Source: Bacillus massiliigorillae
GTDB lineage: Bacteria > Bacillota > Bacilli > Bacillales > DSM-1321
DNA length: 64,000 bases
Assembly (NCBI RefSeq): GCF_000380245.2
Contig: NZ_HG428741.1
Span: 933,435 to 997,434 of the forward strand
Direction: 5' to 3'
The notes under the pieces are model-generated. The model worked only from the letters and a program-made list of their open reading frames with translations, searched no databases and was not told the origin of the DNA. Position 1 is the stretch's first letter. The number at the start of each line of letters is the position of its first letter. Of this stretch, positions 32,580 to 41,954 are shown in pieces. Both the position numbers and the translations under genes were made by a program.

Positions 32580-35500
32580 ATGAATTTAGAACAAATTAGA
32601 ATTCACTTTAAGGATGCTAATTATAATAAAGCACTTGATGAGGTTCTGGATATTGTAAATAAACTAAAAAAAGTAAAGAAATTTTCATTGTTGAAGAATA
32701 CCATTCTAGCTATAAAAGATGAGCAAACATTGTATATGCTTATTCGGATTTTAGATTATGGATTAATGTATCAATATAGTAATTTCTTAGCGCGTATAGC
32801 TTATAAACAACATCAATCTTTATGGACGCTTTCATGGACTATTGATGATTATATTGAAAGTGGTAAAACACTTGAAATGGCTCATTTGTTAGGAAGTAGG
32901 ATTGATGAAGGAGAGTTAGAGCAATATCCTAAAGAGATACGTGAGAAGATTTATTTCACATATCTTCAAGTATTGCTTGAGTTAAAACGATTTTCAGAAG
33001 TGAAAGAACTGTTAAATAAGATGCATGCAGATAGTGGTTCTTCTTTGGATGATAAGTGGGGATATTATTATCTGGAAAAAGGGGAACGTATTGAAGCAAA
33101 GCAGTACTTCTGGCAAGGTCGACACCATGCTGAATATGGTCATAAATGTTATGCTATGCTATCACATTTAGCTGCCTTAGAAGGGAATCATGAAGAAGCT
33201 TACGACTTTGTTCAAGAAGGTATAGCTACATTTGGTGAAATGCCAAATTTATTGATGGAGCGCATTCGTCGCTTACGTGATATGAGTCGCCAGGAAGAGA
33301 TGATTAGCGATATCGAACAGCTTGTACACTGGATTCCAGATGTTTTTTATAAACCTTATTTTTTAAAGCTGAAAGCAGATTATTTATATGAAAAGGAAGA
33401 ATATGATGCACTGAATAATCTAGTTGTAACAGAAATTAGTTTGAAAGATAGTCCTTATCATTCAATTCAAGATGAAGGAACTAAACATAAGTTACACATC
33501 AATCCGGTTATACAGAAAAGTAATTATTGTGTTCCAGCGAGTTTGTCGATGATTCTTAGTTTCTATGGTGAATATCGACAACAAGATGAAATCGCAGATT
33601 GTATCTTTGATAAAGTAGGTAGCAAGCTATCAACAACTATTACTTATTGGGAAAGCATTGGCTATACTTGCAACTATATTACAGCGGACTTAACAACGTT
33701 GAAGAAATGTATTGACAATGGTATGCCGATATTACTTAGTGTAAATGTTGGATTATTTTCACATGTGCAAATTGTAACAGGCTATGATGAACATTTAGAA
33801 GTGGTTTATATTCAAGATGCTAACACTTTTGAAACTTTGCTTATTTCGTTTGAAGATTATATAGACACGCATTTAATTACGAATTATTTAGGAATTGTAG
33901 GGGTTCCACAAGCGCAATTTAATGAATTACAAATATTAAGTACAGAAGATCATTTATATTATCGTTCGTTATTCGAGTATTTAGAGCTTATTGAAAAAGA
34001 TGAAAAAATGTATTTGAAGAAATTAATAGCTTTTTTAGAGCAATATTGGAATCATGCGTACACGAAATTATTTATTATTAAGCATTTACATGATGAAGAT
34101 ATGAAGCAATTGTTTAATAAAGCGATTGAAGAAATGGAAGAAAAAATGGCTCATAACGGGACCGTATGCCTGCATATAGTGAATGGCTATTTGAATTTTG
34201 GACATGTTGAAGAAGCAAAGGAGATCATTAAGCGCGTACAGAAAAAGCAAATGAATGGTTTTTATCATTTTTTACAAGGCCGTATTGCCTATGAAGAAGA
34301 GCGCTTTGAAGACGGTATTCAGCACTTTAAGTGGTCGGTGAAAGCAGATGCAGATGATGTATTAACATGGAGCTATTTATCATTAACTTATTTATATAAT
34401 CAAGAATTACAAGCAGCTTTAGAAGCCTCTTACATGGCATATGAAAATCATAATGATGATTTATTTATCATATTAAATCATTGTAAAGTGCTAATGGCGA
34501 ACAACTTATTTGAAGAAGCTCTACAAGTGTTCATAATGAATCCTCAAGTTCCGGATAATGATGCATACAAATCTTATACTTTAGCAAAAGTTTATCTTGG
34601 TCTTGGTCAATTAACAAATGCGGTAACTAATTTGCGTAAGGCGCTTACCCTTGACTCTCAATTTACAAACGCATATCTCATGTTAGCTAAACTTTTGGAT
34701 GAAGAGATGAATGACCAAGAAGAAGCGGAAAAAGTTTTACTAAAGGGAATGGAACAAGCAGATGAGCAAGAAGAAATCATCATTCAATTAGGGCAATTGT
34801 ATTTAGATCAGGAAAAATATGATATAGCTAGTGAACAATTTCAAAAATGTATGATGCAATTTCCTGAGTATTCTTTTGGTTATGTGAAATATGCTGATAC
34901 ATTAGTTGATATGGGATTAAAGGAAGAAGCACATCAATTATATGACCAATATTATAATGAATTTAATAACGATATTGAATTTTTAATAAACGCAGGAATA
35001 TCATTCCTCTATAAATGTGAAGATGAATATAAGAAGGAGAAAGGTATTACTTTTCTCGAAGAAGGTATTGAAATCATAGAGAATAATTGGGAAGAACCTT
35101 TGAATGTATATGTGAAAACAATATCTGAAAATAAGTTCTTTGAGCGTGGTATTGCTTTTTTAACGAAAATGATTAATCAACATCATTCCTTAGCTTTTGC
35201 TTTTCAAACGTATAAAGGAATGCTACTAGAGGATATGACTAATCAAGATGGTTTTTTAGACATTAAAGAAGCTTTTGAAATGAAGAAAAATGTATTCTCT
35301 GCCTATCAATTGGGTGAAGCTTATTTTAAACGAGGCAAATTAGAAGAGGCAAAAACAACTTTACAATTTTGTTATGAGCAAAATTGGCAAGATATTCGTT
35401 ATCTATTTAAGTTGATTGAGATTGCAAAAATAGAAGAAAATAAGGCATTAGAAAAGAAATGTTATCAAAAATTATTTACTCTTGATTTCACTATTGTTGA

Positions 35501-35657
35501 TTTTAAAAGATTCTTTAGTTTACTAGACCATGAGGAGCTCGATGAGTATATTATAAAGCTTACAAAAAATGAAATGTCAACGACTGAAACTGAAAGATTA
35601 GAATGCTTGGCATGCGCAAATGGGGCTTTAGAGAAGAAGAGGAATGGGAACAGGTAA
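32580..35657 (+). CDS. Giant TPR protein with embedded C39-like peptidase domain
   Basis: 1025 residues. Helical TPR-like repeats fill about 1-290 and 450-1020 (e.g. AYKSYTLAKVYLGLGQLTNAVTNLRKAL, EEIIIQLGQLYLDQEKYDIA split over several units). Between them, about 300-440, lies a papain-fold C39-like domain: Cys317 in NYCVPASLS, His395 in FSHVQIVTGYD, Asp413 in IQDAN, a plausible triad. No signal peptide or transmembrane helix, so cytoplasmic. Bacteriocin C39 proteases are ABC-exporter domains; here none is attached. Function unknown, possibly peptide processing or binding. Confidence 0.88.
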   Translation: MNLEQIRIHFKDANYNKALDEVLDIVNKLKKVKKFSLLKNTILAIKDEQTLYMLIRILDYGLMYQYSNFLARIAYKQHQSLWTLSWTIDDYIESGKTLEMAHLLGSRIDEGELEQYPKEIREKIYFTYLQVLLELKRFSEVKELLNKMHADSGSSLDDKWGYYYLEKGERIEAKQYFWQGRHHAEYGHKCYAMLSHLAALEGNHEEAYDFVQEGIATFGEMPNLLMERIRRLRDMSRQEEMISDIEQLVHWIPDVFYKPYFLKLKADYLYEKEEYDALNNLVVTEISLKDSPYHSIQDEGTKHKLHINPVIQKSNYCVPASLSMILSFYGEYRQQDEIADCIFDKVGSKLSTTITYWESIGYTCNYITADLTTLKKCIDNGMPILLSVNVGLFSHVQIVTGYDEHLEVVYIQDANTFETLLISFEDYIDTHLITNYLGIVGVPQAQFNELQILSTEDHLYYRSLFEYLELIEKDEKMYLKKLIAFLEQYWNHAYTKLFIIKHLHDEDMKQLFNKAIEEMEEKMAHNGTVCLHIVNGYLNFGHVEEAKEIIKRVQKKQMNGFYHFLQGRIAYEEERFEDGIQHFKWSVKADADDVLTWSYLSLTYLYNQELQAALEASYMAYENHNDDLFIILNHCKVLMANNLFEEALQVFIMNPQVPDNDAYKSYTLAKVYLGLGQLTNAVTNLRKALTLDSQFTNAYLMLAKLLDEEMNDQEEAEKVLLKGMEQADEQEEIIIQLGQLYLDQEKYDIASEQFQKCMMQFPEYSFGYVKYADTLVDMGLKEEAHQLYDQYYNEFNNDIEFLINAGISFLYKCEDEYKKEKGITFLEEGIEIIENNWEEPLNVYVKTISENKFFERGIAFLTKMINQHHSLAFAFQTYKGMLLEDMTNQDGFLDIKEAFEMKKNVFSAYQLGEAYFKRGKLEEAKTTLQFCYEQNWQDIRYLFKLIEIAKIEENKALEKKCYQKLFTLDFTIVDFKRFFSLLDHEELDEYIIKLTKNEMSTTETERLECLACANGALEKKRNGNR

Positions 35658-35754
35658 AAGATAATCATGATGTGGCGATGGAATGATTAGATGAGCGATA
35701 TTAAATAATACGAGATTTAATGATAGAAATATTATATAGAGGGAAGTGTAGAAA

Positions 35755-36606
35755 TTGTCACGTATATCAGCCACAGATGGGAATGCTCTAAAGTATTTAA
35801 GCGCCAACTGCGAAGATTGTTTTGGTTTATGTTGTGTAGCTCTACCTTTTGCAAAATCAGCTGATTTCGCATTTGATAAGGATGGAGGAACTCCGTGTCC
35901 AAATTTACAATCAGATTATCGATGTGGTATTCATAATAACCTTCGACAAAAAGGATTTCGAGGTTGTACGGCTTTCGAATGCTTCGGTGCAGGTCAAAAG
36001 GTTTCACAAGTCACCTATAAGGGGAATGATTGGAGAGATAATACCTCTATAGCGAAAGAAATGTTTGATATTTTACCAATTATGCAGCAATTACACGAAA
36101 TGCTTTGGTATTTAAATGAGGCTTTAAGCTTAGAGGCTACTAAATCTATTCATGGAGATTTAATGAGGTGTATAGATGAAAGCGAACAACTAACAGAGTT
36201 AAGTCCAGAGTTGATGCTGAAAATCAATATTCCAGAGCACAGAGCAAAAGTGAATCAGTTACTTTTACAAACAAGTGAGTTAGTACGAGTTAATATACTA
36301 GCTAAGAAAAATCAGAAAAAAATAAGTCGTGGTAGGGACTTTATTGGAGCGAAACTTAAAGGTGCAAATTTAAGGGGAGCTAATTTAAGGGGGGCCTTAT
36401 TTATTGCTGCTGATTTAAGAGATGCGGACCTTACATTGACTGATTTGATAGGAGCAGATTTTAGAGATACTGATTTAAGAGGCGCTAATCTCACTGGATG
36501 TATCTTTCTTACACAAGCACAAATAAATGCTGCGTTAGGCGATTCTAATACGAAATTACCTACTTCTTTAATAATTCCGGCTCATTGGAGAGAGAAGCAT
36601 AAATGA
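35755..36606 (+). CDS. Cys-cluster (YkgJ-like) plus pentapeptide-repeat protein
   Basis: 283 residues. N-terminal zinc/iron-binding-type cluster: Cys19, 22, 26, 27 (CEDCFGLCC), then Cys48, 57, 71 and 76 (CGIH, CTAFEC), resembling the YkgJ CxxCC family. A helical linker (about 95-195) leads to pentapeptide repeats (about 198-262: AKLKG ANLRG ANLRG ALFIA ADLRD ADLTL), which fold as a right-handed beta helix. The TTG start at 35755 follows GAGGGAAGTG. Soluble; role unknown. It follows the TPR-C39 gene by 97 bp and may be its partner. Confidence 0.85.
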   Translation: MSRISATDGNALKYLSANCEDCFGLCCVALPFAKSADFAFDKDGGTPCPNLQSDYRCGIHNNLRQKGFRGCTAFECFGAGQKVSQVTYKGNDWRDNTSIAKEMFDILPIMQQLHEMLWYLNEALSLEATKSIHGDLMRCIDESEQLTELSPELMLKINIPEHRAKVNQLLLQTSELVRVNILAKKNQKKISRGRDFIGAKLKGANLRGANLRGALFIAADLRDADLTLTDLIGADFRDTDLRGANLTGCIFLTQAQINAALGDSNTKLPTSLIIPAHWREKHK

Positions 36607-36686
36607 TGTGATGAATGATTTTCTCTTGGTGGAAAAAATAGTAAGTAAACTATATTATTATCAAATGATTTAACTGTTGCAATTTA

Positions 36687-36745
36687 TATAAGAGGCAATC
36701 TTGAAAGTGATTTTATATTACTCTCAGGATTGCCTTGTTTTATTT
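36687..36745 (+). terminator. Intrinsic terminator after the pentapeptide gene
   Basis: AGGCAATC-TTGA-AAGTGA ... TTACTCTCA-GGATTGCCT stem with T-rich tail. Confidence 0.75.
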
Positions 36746-36794
36746 TGAAAACAAATATTTAGGGGAGACATTCTTTTTAGAAAAGTATTGATAT

Positions 36795-36832
36795 AAATCA
36801 CCTTTAGTGTAAAATTACACTAAAGGTGATTT
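36795..36832. promoter_or_regulatory. 38-nt perfect inverted repeat: operator or terminator
   Basis: AAATCACCTTTAGTGTAA, AA, TTACACTAAAGGTGATTT: 18 perfect base pairs with a 2-nt centre. It overlaps a promoter-like pair, TTGATA (36788-36793) and TAAAAT (36810-36815) at 16-bp spacing, so it could be an operator; it is also followed by TTTGTTT, so a terminator is possible. Confidence 0.5.
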
Positions 36833-37334
36833 TTGTTTCAAAGAAGGGTGTGCTTTAAATAAAGGGATTTTTACTATTGTAGTATAAAATTATTAAAATG
36901 AAATTTGAAAAGAGAGGATAGTTGAATAATGAAAGATATTAAAGTGTATAATCTTATTTTTATAGAGCTCTCTTTATAGATTAAAGGAGATTCTAAGAGT
37001 ATTAAGTATTTATACAAATAGTTGTAGTTTTCAAATTATAGAGTTCAATCTCGGCTGTCATATTGGCAGTCTTATTTTTATACAAAAAATAGAATGTCCA
37101 ATAAGTAAGATTAATAATATTGTTTAGTACGTGCAGAAAACAAAGATTAAAACAATAATAAAATTCAATTTCATTCAATAACTTATGGAGTACTCAGATT
37201 AAGATTGTTTTTAAAATGAAAATCTGGTAATTATTGGTTTTGATAATGAATAATGTAGTACACTATATAGAGGACCACTTTAGCAATACTTGATTATTAA
37301 TTTGAGAAGTGACTAAATGACAAGGGGGAATTGG

Positions 37335-37733
37335 ATGACGACTAAATTATATGTAGTTTATTTGATTCTTTTATTTACTTCGATTTTAGGTGGGATTATT
37401 CTATGGGACTATATAAATCAGTTGCAAACTCAAAGTTTTCAAGTCTTTCCGTATGTGTTCTATAAAGCATGTTTGTTTATTCCCACAGGTATTGTGTTAA
37501 GTTTGCCAGTATTTAATCATAATAGAATGAAGGCTGGGAATTGGACCTTTAACTATATAAGATTTATCATCCTTGGAGTTTTGTCACTATTTTTCATGTT
37601 CTATCCTTTCATTCACTTTTCATTTATAAGTTTGCCAACATTTATTGCTGTACCTATTTTTAATACATCGACTTATCCTATTTTTAGTATAATTTTTGGT
37701 TTTGCGATACTTAGTAATTTTGATAAAAAGTAA
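37335..37733 (+). CDS. Hypothetical membrane protein (132 aa)
   Basis: Not recognised. Four hydrophobic segments (about 5-24, 36-56, 72-92, 100-125) joined by short polar loops; ends NFDKK. ATG 37335 is set by AGGGGGAA 8 nt upstream; ATG 37317 has no site. AT-rich like its surroundings. Flanked upstream by gene debris and downstream by a terminator, so it looks like a stand-alone accessory gene. Confidence 0.6.
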   Translation: MTTKLYVVYLILLFTSILGGIILWDYINQLQTQSFQVFPYVFYKACLFIPTGIVLSLPVFNHNRMKAGNWTFNYIRFIILGVLSLFFMFYPFIHFSFISLPTFIAVPIFNTSTYPIFSIIFGFAILSNFDKK

Positions 37734-37764
37734 AACAGGGAATATAAAAAATATGAAAAATTTG

Positions 37765-37800
37765 AAGAAATAGGCTGCATATATGTAGCTTATTTCTTTT
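37765..37800 (+). terminator. Intrinsic terminator after the membrane protein gene
   Basis: AAGAAATA-GGCT ... AGCT-TATTTCTTTT stem around a GCATATATGT centre. Confidence 0.75.
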
Positions 37801-37895
37801 GGGTTAAAGGTACTTTGTTATAGAAGGGTTTTATTTTCTTATGTAGAAGTAAGGAATAATAAGAACTAATGTAAATGTTGAAGGGGATTTATATT

Positions 37896-38240
37896 TTGAA
37901 ATTTACTTATGATGATATTCGAACCGGAAGTGCAATATGCAGATTGGAATTGAATGGCCAGGAGTTTACTTTTCATCCAAGTTTTTTTTCAGATGCGCTT
38001 GGTGATTTTGTTACGTATCTAGCATCCGCACATCCATTAAGTAAGCTTGGTTGGAAGGAAGGGGCTTTCGGATATTTTAAAGGTGGTATCACATGGAATA
38101 TGGATTCGGTATTACTTTGCTGGGAATTCCAACGTGACTTTGAAGATTTAAAAATAACGATCACTGAACTTCAAAACAGTATGGTATCACCGAAGACACC
38201 TATTTTATGTGGAGAGAACAGAATATTTTTGGAACGATAA
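37896..38240 (+). CDS. Hypothetical protein (114 aa)
   Basis: Not recognised. TTG 37896 (KFTYDDIRTGSAICRLEL) is 10 nt from AAGGGGA; ATG 37875 is upstream without a site. Soluble, beta-rich and aromatic (FTFHPSFFSDALGDFVTYLAS, GGITWNMDSVLLCWEF). The size and composition are reminiscent of immunity-type or SMI1-neighbour proteins in polymorphic toxin loci, but no toxin gene is nearby, so this is only a resemblance. Confidence 0.6.
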   Translation: MKFTYDDIRTGSAICRLELNGQEFTFHPSFFSDALGDFVTYLASAHPLSKLGWKEGAFGYFKGGITWNMDSVLLCWEFQRDFEDLKITITELQNSMVSPKTPILCGENRIFLER

Positions 38241-38294
38241 AAAGGTTAACCTAATCATATAAGTATGAACTTATAGTTATTACATAAAGTAATT

Positions 38295-39011
38295 CTATAA
38301 TTTTAGTTCTCTGTTTTCTTTATTCATATATGTAATTGTAGCGGAGCCACCAAGAAATTTGCATGTTAGTTCGGCAAGCAATTGAGTAGCTTCCTTTAAG
38401 TCACCACTTCTGGTTGGATCAATGGATTCAATAATTAAAAAAGCATTTGTAGTATCTTCTGTAAGCATTGTTCGTTGTCCATCACGCCAGTTCCAGCATC
38501 GACATACAGCTCCTGCATCATCCTTGTAAATGATTTCACCTGGTAATGCATTATTATATTCTTCATCACCTAAAGCTAAGAAAGCCTCATTTCCGTTTGC
38601 TTTAGTTAAAAGCATGTCTCCCTCAAAGTTATCGATATCTTCACCACCGCATGGAAGTCCATAAGTTAAAGAAACGGTATTGTATATATCTACTAAAGGA
38701 TTAATAGCCCCTACATCATTTCCTTTATCTATTCGTTTTAGTAATGCTTCAATGGAGCATCTAGCACCTTTTTTGGTTTTAAATTGTTTATAGGCATCTC
38801 GCCAAACTGAAATCACCTTATTTTTGCTAAATACATCCTCTGTCAAAAATTTCTTTGCGTTCTTGTTACTCTTTTCTAGCATTTCAATAATGTCAGGTCT
38901 TACATCCTCTGATAATTCCTCACTATTATTAATACCCTTTGCTAATATTATTGCAATCTCTGCTTTCGGAAATAGCTCCCAAAACTCTTCAGTAATAATA
39001 AATCTTTTCAT
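38295..39011 (-). CDS. B3/B4 tRNA-binding domain protein
   Basis: 238 residues from ATG 39011 (TTAGGAGAATC upstream). It has the B3/4 domain of the phenylalanyl-tRNA synthetase beta subunit as a stand-alone protein: VWRDAYKQFKTKKGARCSIEALLKR, NPLVDIYNTVSLTYGLPCGGEDID, PGEIIYKDDAGAVCRCWNWRDGQRT. Such proteins are suspected to edit mischarged tRNA or bind amino acids. Convergent with the preceding hypothetical gene; divergent from the lysine operon. Confidence 0.85.
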   Translation of the reverse strand: MKRFIITEEFWELFPKAEIAIILAKGINNSEELSEDVRPDIIEMLEKSNKNAKKFLTEDVFSKNKVISVWRDAYKQFKTKKGARCSIEALLKRIDKGNDVGAINPLVDIYNTVSLTYGLPCGGEDIDNFEGDMLLTKANGNEAFLALGDEEYNNALPGEIIYKDDAGAVCRCWNWRDGQRTMLTEDTTNAFLIIESIDPTRSGDLKEATQLLAELTCKFLGGSATITYMNKENRELKL

Positions 39012-39238
39012 AATATTAGATTCTCCTAAGTTCAAGTGCCGATACGATAATTCTACTATCACATAATGAGAACTTTATGAAATGAATATGAATAAATTTT
39101 TCACAAAATAATATATTACCGTTACTAGCTAAGAGCAAAATAATATTTACTTTTTATGGTGATAAAGATGTTTAATAAGCAAGATTATGTATCATCATAC
39201 ATACACTTTAATAAACTGATAATTTAGGAGGAATCAAT

Positions 39239-40594
39239 ATGATGGATTCTTCACTGATTAAACCTGATTTACATTATACATATCCAGTCATTGATTATGG
39301 TAAAGGAGTATATTTGTACGACAAAGAAGGCAAGGATTATTTGGATGCTGCTTCTGGTGCAGTAACCGTTAATATTGGTCATGGAGTAAATGAAGTAAAG
39401 GATGCGATGATTAAGCAAGCGGAAAAAGTATCGTTTGTTTATCGATCGCAATTCTCTTCGGAAGCGGCAGAAAGCTTAGCGAATAAGATTAATAGTTTAA
39501 CAAGTAAGGGGTTAACATATAGCTTCTTTGTGAATAGCGGTTCTGAAGCAACAGAAACCGCTATGAAAATAGCACTCCAATATTGGCAGGAAAAAGGTCA
39601 GCCGAAAAAAACAAAGTTGGTTTCAAGATGGATGAGTTATCATGGCATAACGCTAGGTGCGCTGTCTATGTCTGGTCATTCAATAAGAAGAAATCGCTTC
39701 GTTTCACTTCTTGAAAGTTATCCTTCTGTTTCTCCTCCATATTGTTATCGCTGCCCTTATAATCAAACGCATCCTTCATGTGCCTTAAAATGTGCTGATG
39801 AATTACAATCAATGATTCGTAAAATTGGAGCAGAAAATATAGCTGCTTTTATTTGTGAGCCCGTTATTGGAGCAGCGGGTGCGGCTATTTCATCCCCGGA
39901 TGGTTATTTAACTAAAGTGAAACAAATATGTGAGGATAACGATATTTTATTTATTGCCGATGAAGTGATGACAGGAATGGGTAGAACAGGCTCAATTCTT
40001 GCATGTGAACAGGAAGGTGTTGTTCCAGATCTAGTTGCTCTTGGGAAAGGATTAAGTGGAGGTTATACACCAATTGCCGCTACATTAGTGAGTGATAAAG
40101 TGATGGAGCCTATCAAGAAAGGGTCAGGAAGTATTATGAGTGGTCATACGTTTAGTGCAAATCCATTATCATGTGCGACGTCCTTAGCCGTAATTGATTA
40201 TATAGAGAAACACAATATCATTTCTCAAGTAGAACAAAAGGGTGAACATATACGCAATGGGCTTTTAAAGCTTCAAAAAATTCATCATTTTATTGGGGAT
40301 ATTCGTGGAAAAGGTTTGTTAATCGGTATTGAATGTGTTAGTTCCGCTGCTACAAAAACACCATTTGCTAGACATATAGATGCTACGAACAAGATTGTTT
40401 CAATTGCTCAGCAAAATGGTTTATTGCTTTATCCAGCCCAAGCGGGGATTGATGGAGTAATTGGAGACGCTTTTATTATTTCACCTCCATTGACAATTAC
40501 TTATGAGGAAATTGATGAATTATTATTACGTTTGAATCAAACCTTACTAGATTTTCAAACATTGTTGAATCATGCTCAATCACAGTCGGAGTAG
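39239..40594 (+). CDS. yodT: Class III aminotransferase (YodT)
   Basis: PLP aminotransferase of the GABA/ornithine class, 451 residues. PLP lysine in LVALGKGLSGGYTPIAA, FVNSGSEATETAMK for phosphate binding, and IADEVMTGMGRTG with the Asp that contacts the pyridine ring. In the yod operon it is expected to deaminate a beta-lysine-derived intermediate; the precise substrate is not established. GGAGG ribosome binding site. First gene of a five-gene run; a CATACACT motif at 39200-39207 resembles a sigma-E -10 box but has no good -35. Confidence 0.9.
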   Translation: MMDSSLIKPDLHYTYPVIDYGKGVYLYDKEGKDYLDAASGAVTVNIGHGVNEVKDAMIKQAEKVSFVYRSQFSSEAAESLANKINSLTSKGLTYSFFVNSGSEATETAMKIALQYWQEKGQPKKTKLVSRWMSYHGITLGALSMSGHSIRRNRFVSLLESYPSVSPPYCYRCPYNQTHPSCALKCADELQSMIRKIGAENIAAFICEPVIGAAGAAISSPDGYLTKVKQICEDNDILFIADEVMTGMGRTGSILACEQEGVVPDLVALGKGLSGGYTPIAATLVSDKVMEPIKKGSGSIMSGHTFSANPLSCATSLAVIDYIEKHNIISQVEQKGEHIRNGLLKLQKIHHFIGDIRGKGLLIGIECVSSAATKTPFARHIDATNKIVSIAQQNGLLLYPAQAGIDGVIGDAFIISPPLTITYEEIDELLLRLNQTLLDFQTLLNHAQSQSE

Positions 40595-40603
40595 GAGGTT
40601 TAT

Positions 40604-41302
40604 ATGGAGAATTTGTTTGGGAAAGTTGTTTCTTTAAATACTCTTACGTCTTTCTTTAGCGATGAAATGAGCATTATGTATGGGGGCTTTGGTGGAATTG
40701 GTACACCTCCTACCATTGTTGATTTTGTTTTAGAGTTAGGTGTTGAAAATCTTACATTAATAGGAAATGATACAGGGTTTCCGGAAATCGGTATTGGTAA
40801 ATTGGTAACGGAAAAACGAGCAAAGAAATTAATCGTCTCCCATATTGGATCAAATCCAAATGCAGGAATTCAAATGACGAATGGGGAAGTAGAGATTGAA
40901 TTCTCACCACAAGGTATTTTAATGGAACGTATTCGAGCTGGCGGTTCGGGCATTAAAGGTTTTCTGTCCGATATTGGTGTTGACCATGAAGCTGTAAGAC
41001 TTTCCAAACCGATTATAACTCTTAACGAAGAGCAATTTTTATTAGAAACTGCTCTTACAGCTGATGTTTCAATTATTTACGCTAAAGCAGCCGATGAATT
41101 TGGCAATGTTATTTATGATAAAAGCGCACGTAATACGAATCCGCTAGTTGCAATGGCTGGAGATGTGACGATTGTGGAAGCTGAGAAGATTGTATCGTTA
41201 GGTGAGTTTGATCCAGAAGAAATTATTACTCCAGGTATTTATGTTGATTACATCGTGCAATCCAAAGGGGTGAACTGGAAGTGGGCGTGGGAGAAAATAT
41301 AA
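40604..41302 (+). CDS. yodS: CoA-transferase subunit A (YodS)
   Basis: 232 residues; alpha subunit of a family I 3-oxoacid-type CoA transferase. Glycine-rich MYGGFGGIGTPPTIVD, the LVSHIGSN-like stretch IVSHIGSNPNAG and the GSGIKGFLSDIGVD segment are typical. Begins 10 bp after yodT with GTAGGAGG. Overlaps yodR by 22 bases. With YodR it should move CoA between organic acids in the beta-lysine pathway. Confidence 0.9.
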   Translation: MENLFGKVVSLNTLTSFFSDEMSIMYGGFGGIGTPPTIVDFVLELGVENLTLIGNDTGFPEIGIGKLVTEKRAKKLIVSHIGSNPNAGIQMTNGEVEIEFSPQGILMERIRAGGSGIKGFLSDIGVDHEAVRLSKPIITLNEEQFLLETALTADVSIIYAKAADEFGNVIYDKSARNTNPLVAMAGDVTIVEAEKIVSLGEFDPEEIITPGIYVDYIVQSKGVNWKWAWEKI

Positions 41303-41952
41303 GAACAAAAATTGCCAAACGAGCCGCTAAAGAAATTAAACCAGGAATGATTGTTAATTTAGGCATCGGCATTCCATCTTTAGTTCCAGATTATATAGCA
41401 TATAAGGAATCCGTTTTCTTTCAGGCAGAAAACGGCATTCTTGGCATTGATGGTTCAGCAAGGTTCGGAGCAGAAGATGCCAATCTATGTAATGCGGGTG
41501 GTTTTCCAGTGACGTTGCGTGAAGGAGGTAGTTACTTTGATAGTGCTACCGCTTTTGGCATGATTCGAAAAGGGAAAATTGACATTACAATCCTTGGAGC
41601 ACTTCAAGTAGGTGCGAATGGAGATTTGGCTAATTGGATTGTTCCAGGGAAGAAAGTTCCGGGTATGGGTGGTGCAATGGAATTGGCAGCAAAAGCAAAG
41701 AAGGTCATTGTTACCATGAATCATTGCGACAAAAAAGGTAAATCCAAAATTGTACAAAACTGCGATTTGCCTTTAACTGCTCCACGATGCGTTTCGATGA
41801 TAATTACAGAGATGTGTGTGTTCACTATAAATAATCATTCTTTAAAGCTAATAGAGATATTTGCTCCTTATTGTTTAGATGATATTCAACAGTGTACGAA
41901 TGCAAAGTTCAAAGTTTCTGAGGAATTAGTGACGAATCTAGAGGAGGAATGA
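41281..41952 (+). CDS. yodR: CoA-transferase subunit B (YodR)
   Basis: 223 residues; beta subunit with the catalytic glutamate in FFQAENGILGI. MIVNLGIGIPSLVPDYI and GGAMELAAKAKKVIVTM are family signatures. GTG 41281 lies inside yodS (22-base overlap), 10 nt from AAAGGGG, so translation is coupled. Partner of YodS. Confidence 0.9.
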   Translation: MGVGENIRTKIAKRAAKEIKPGMIVNLGIGIPSLVPDYIAYKESVFFQAENGILGIDGSARFGAEDANLCNAGGFPVTLREGGSYFDSATAFGMIRKGKIDITILGALQVGANGDLANWIVPGKKVPGMGGAMELAAKAKKVIVTMNHCDKKGKSKIVQNCDLPLTAPRCVSMIITEMCVFTINNHSLKLIEIFAPYCLDDIQQCTNAKFKVSEELVTNLEEE

Positions 41953-41954
41953 AT

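Larger units (their letters stand above)
36607..37334. other. Gene-poor AT-rich stretch with hairpins and gene debris
   Basis: 728 bp. Contains a terminator (36687-36745), a perfect inverted repeat (36795-36832), and a 16-codon frame (36930-36980, MKDIKVYNLIF...) behind GAGAGGA that stops at once. The last looks like the 5' end of a lost membrane protein gene. A small GGCTGTCATATTGGCAGTC hairpin lies at about 37053-37071. No intact gene seen. Confidence 0.5.

Noticed and set aside
39196..39207. Sigma-E-like -10 (CATACACT) ahead of yodT
   Set aside because: A -35 at the required spacing is not convincing, so it is mentioned in the gene entry but not called as a promoter.
39100..39238. Search for a second sigma-54 promoter ahead of yodT
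   Set aside because: No GG-N10-GC element is present; the yodT run seems to use another sigma factor.
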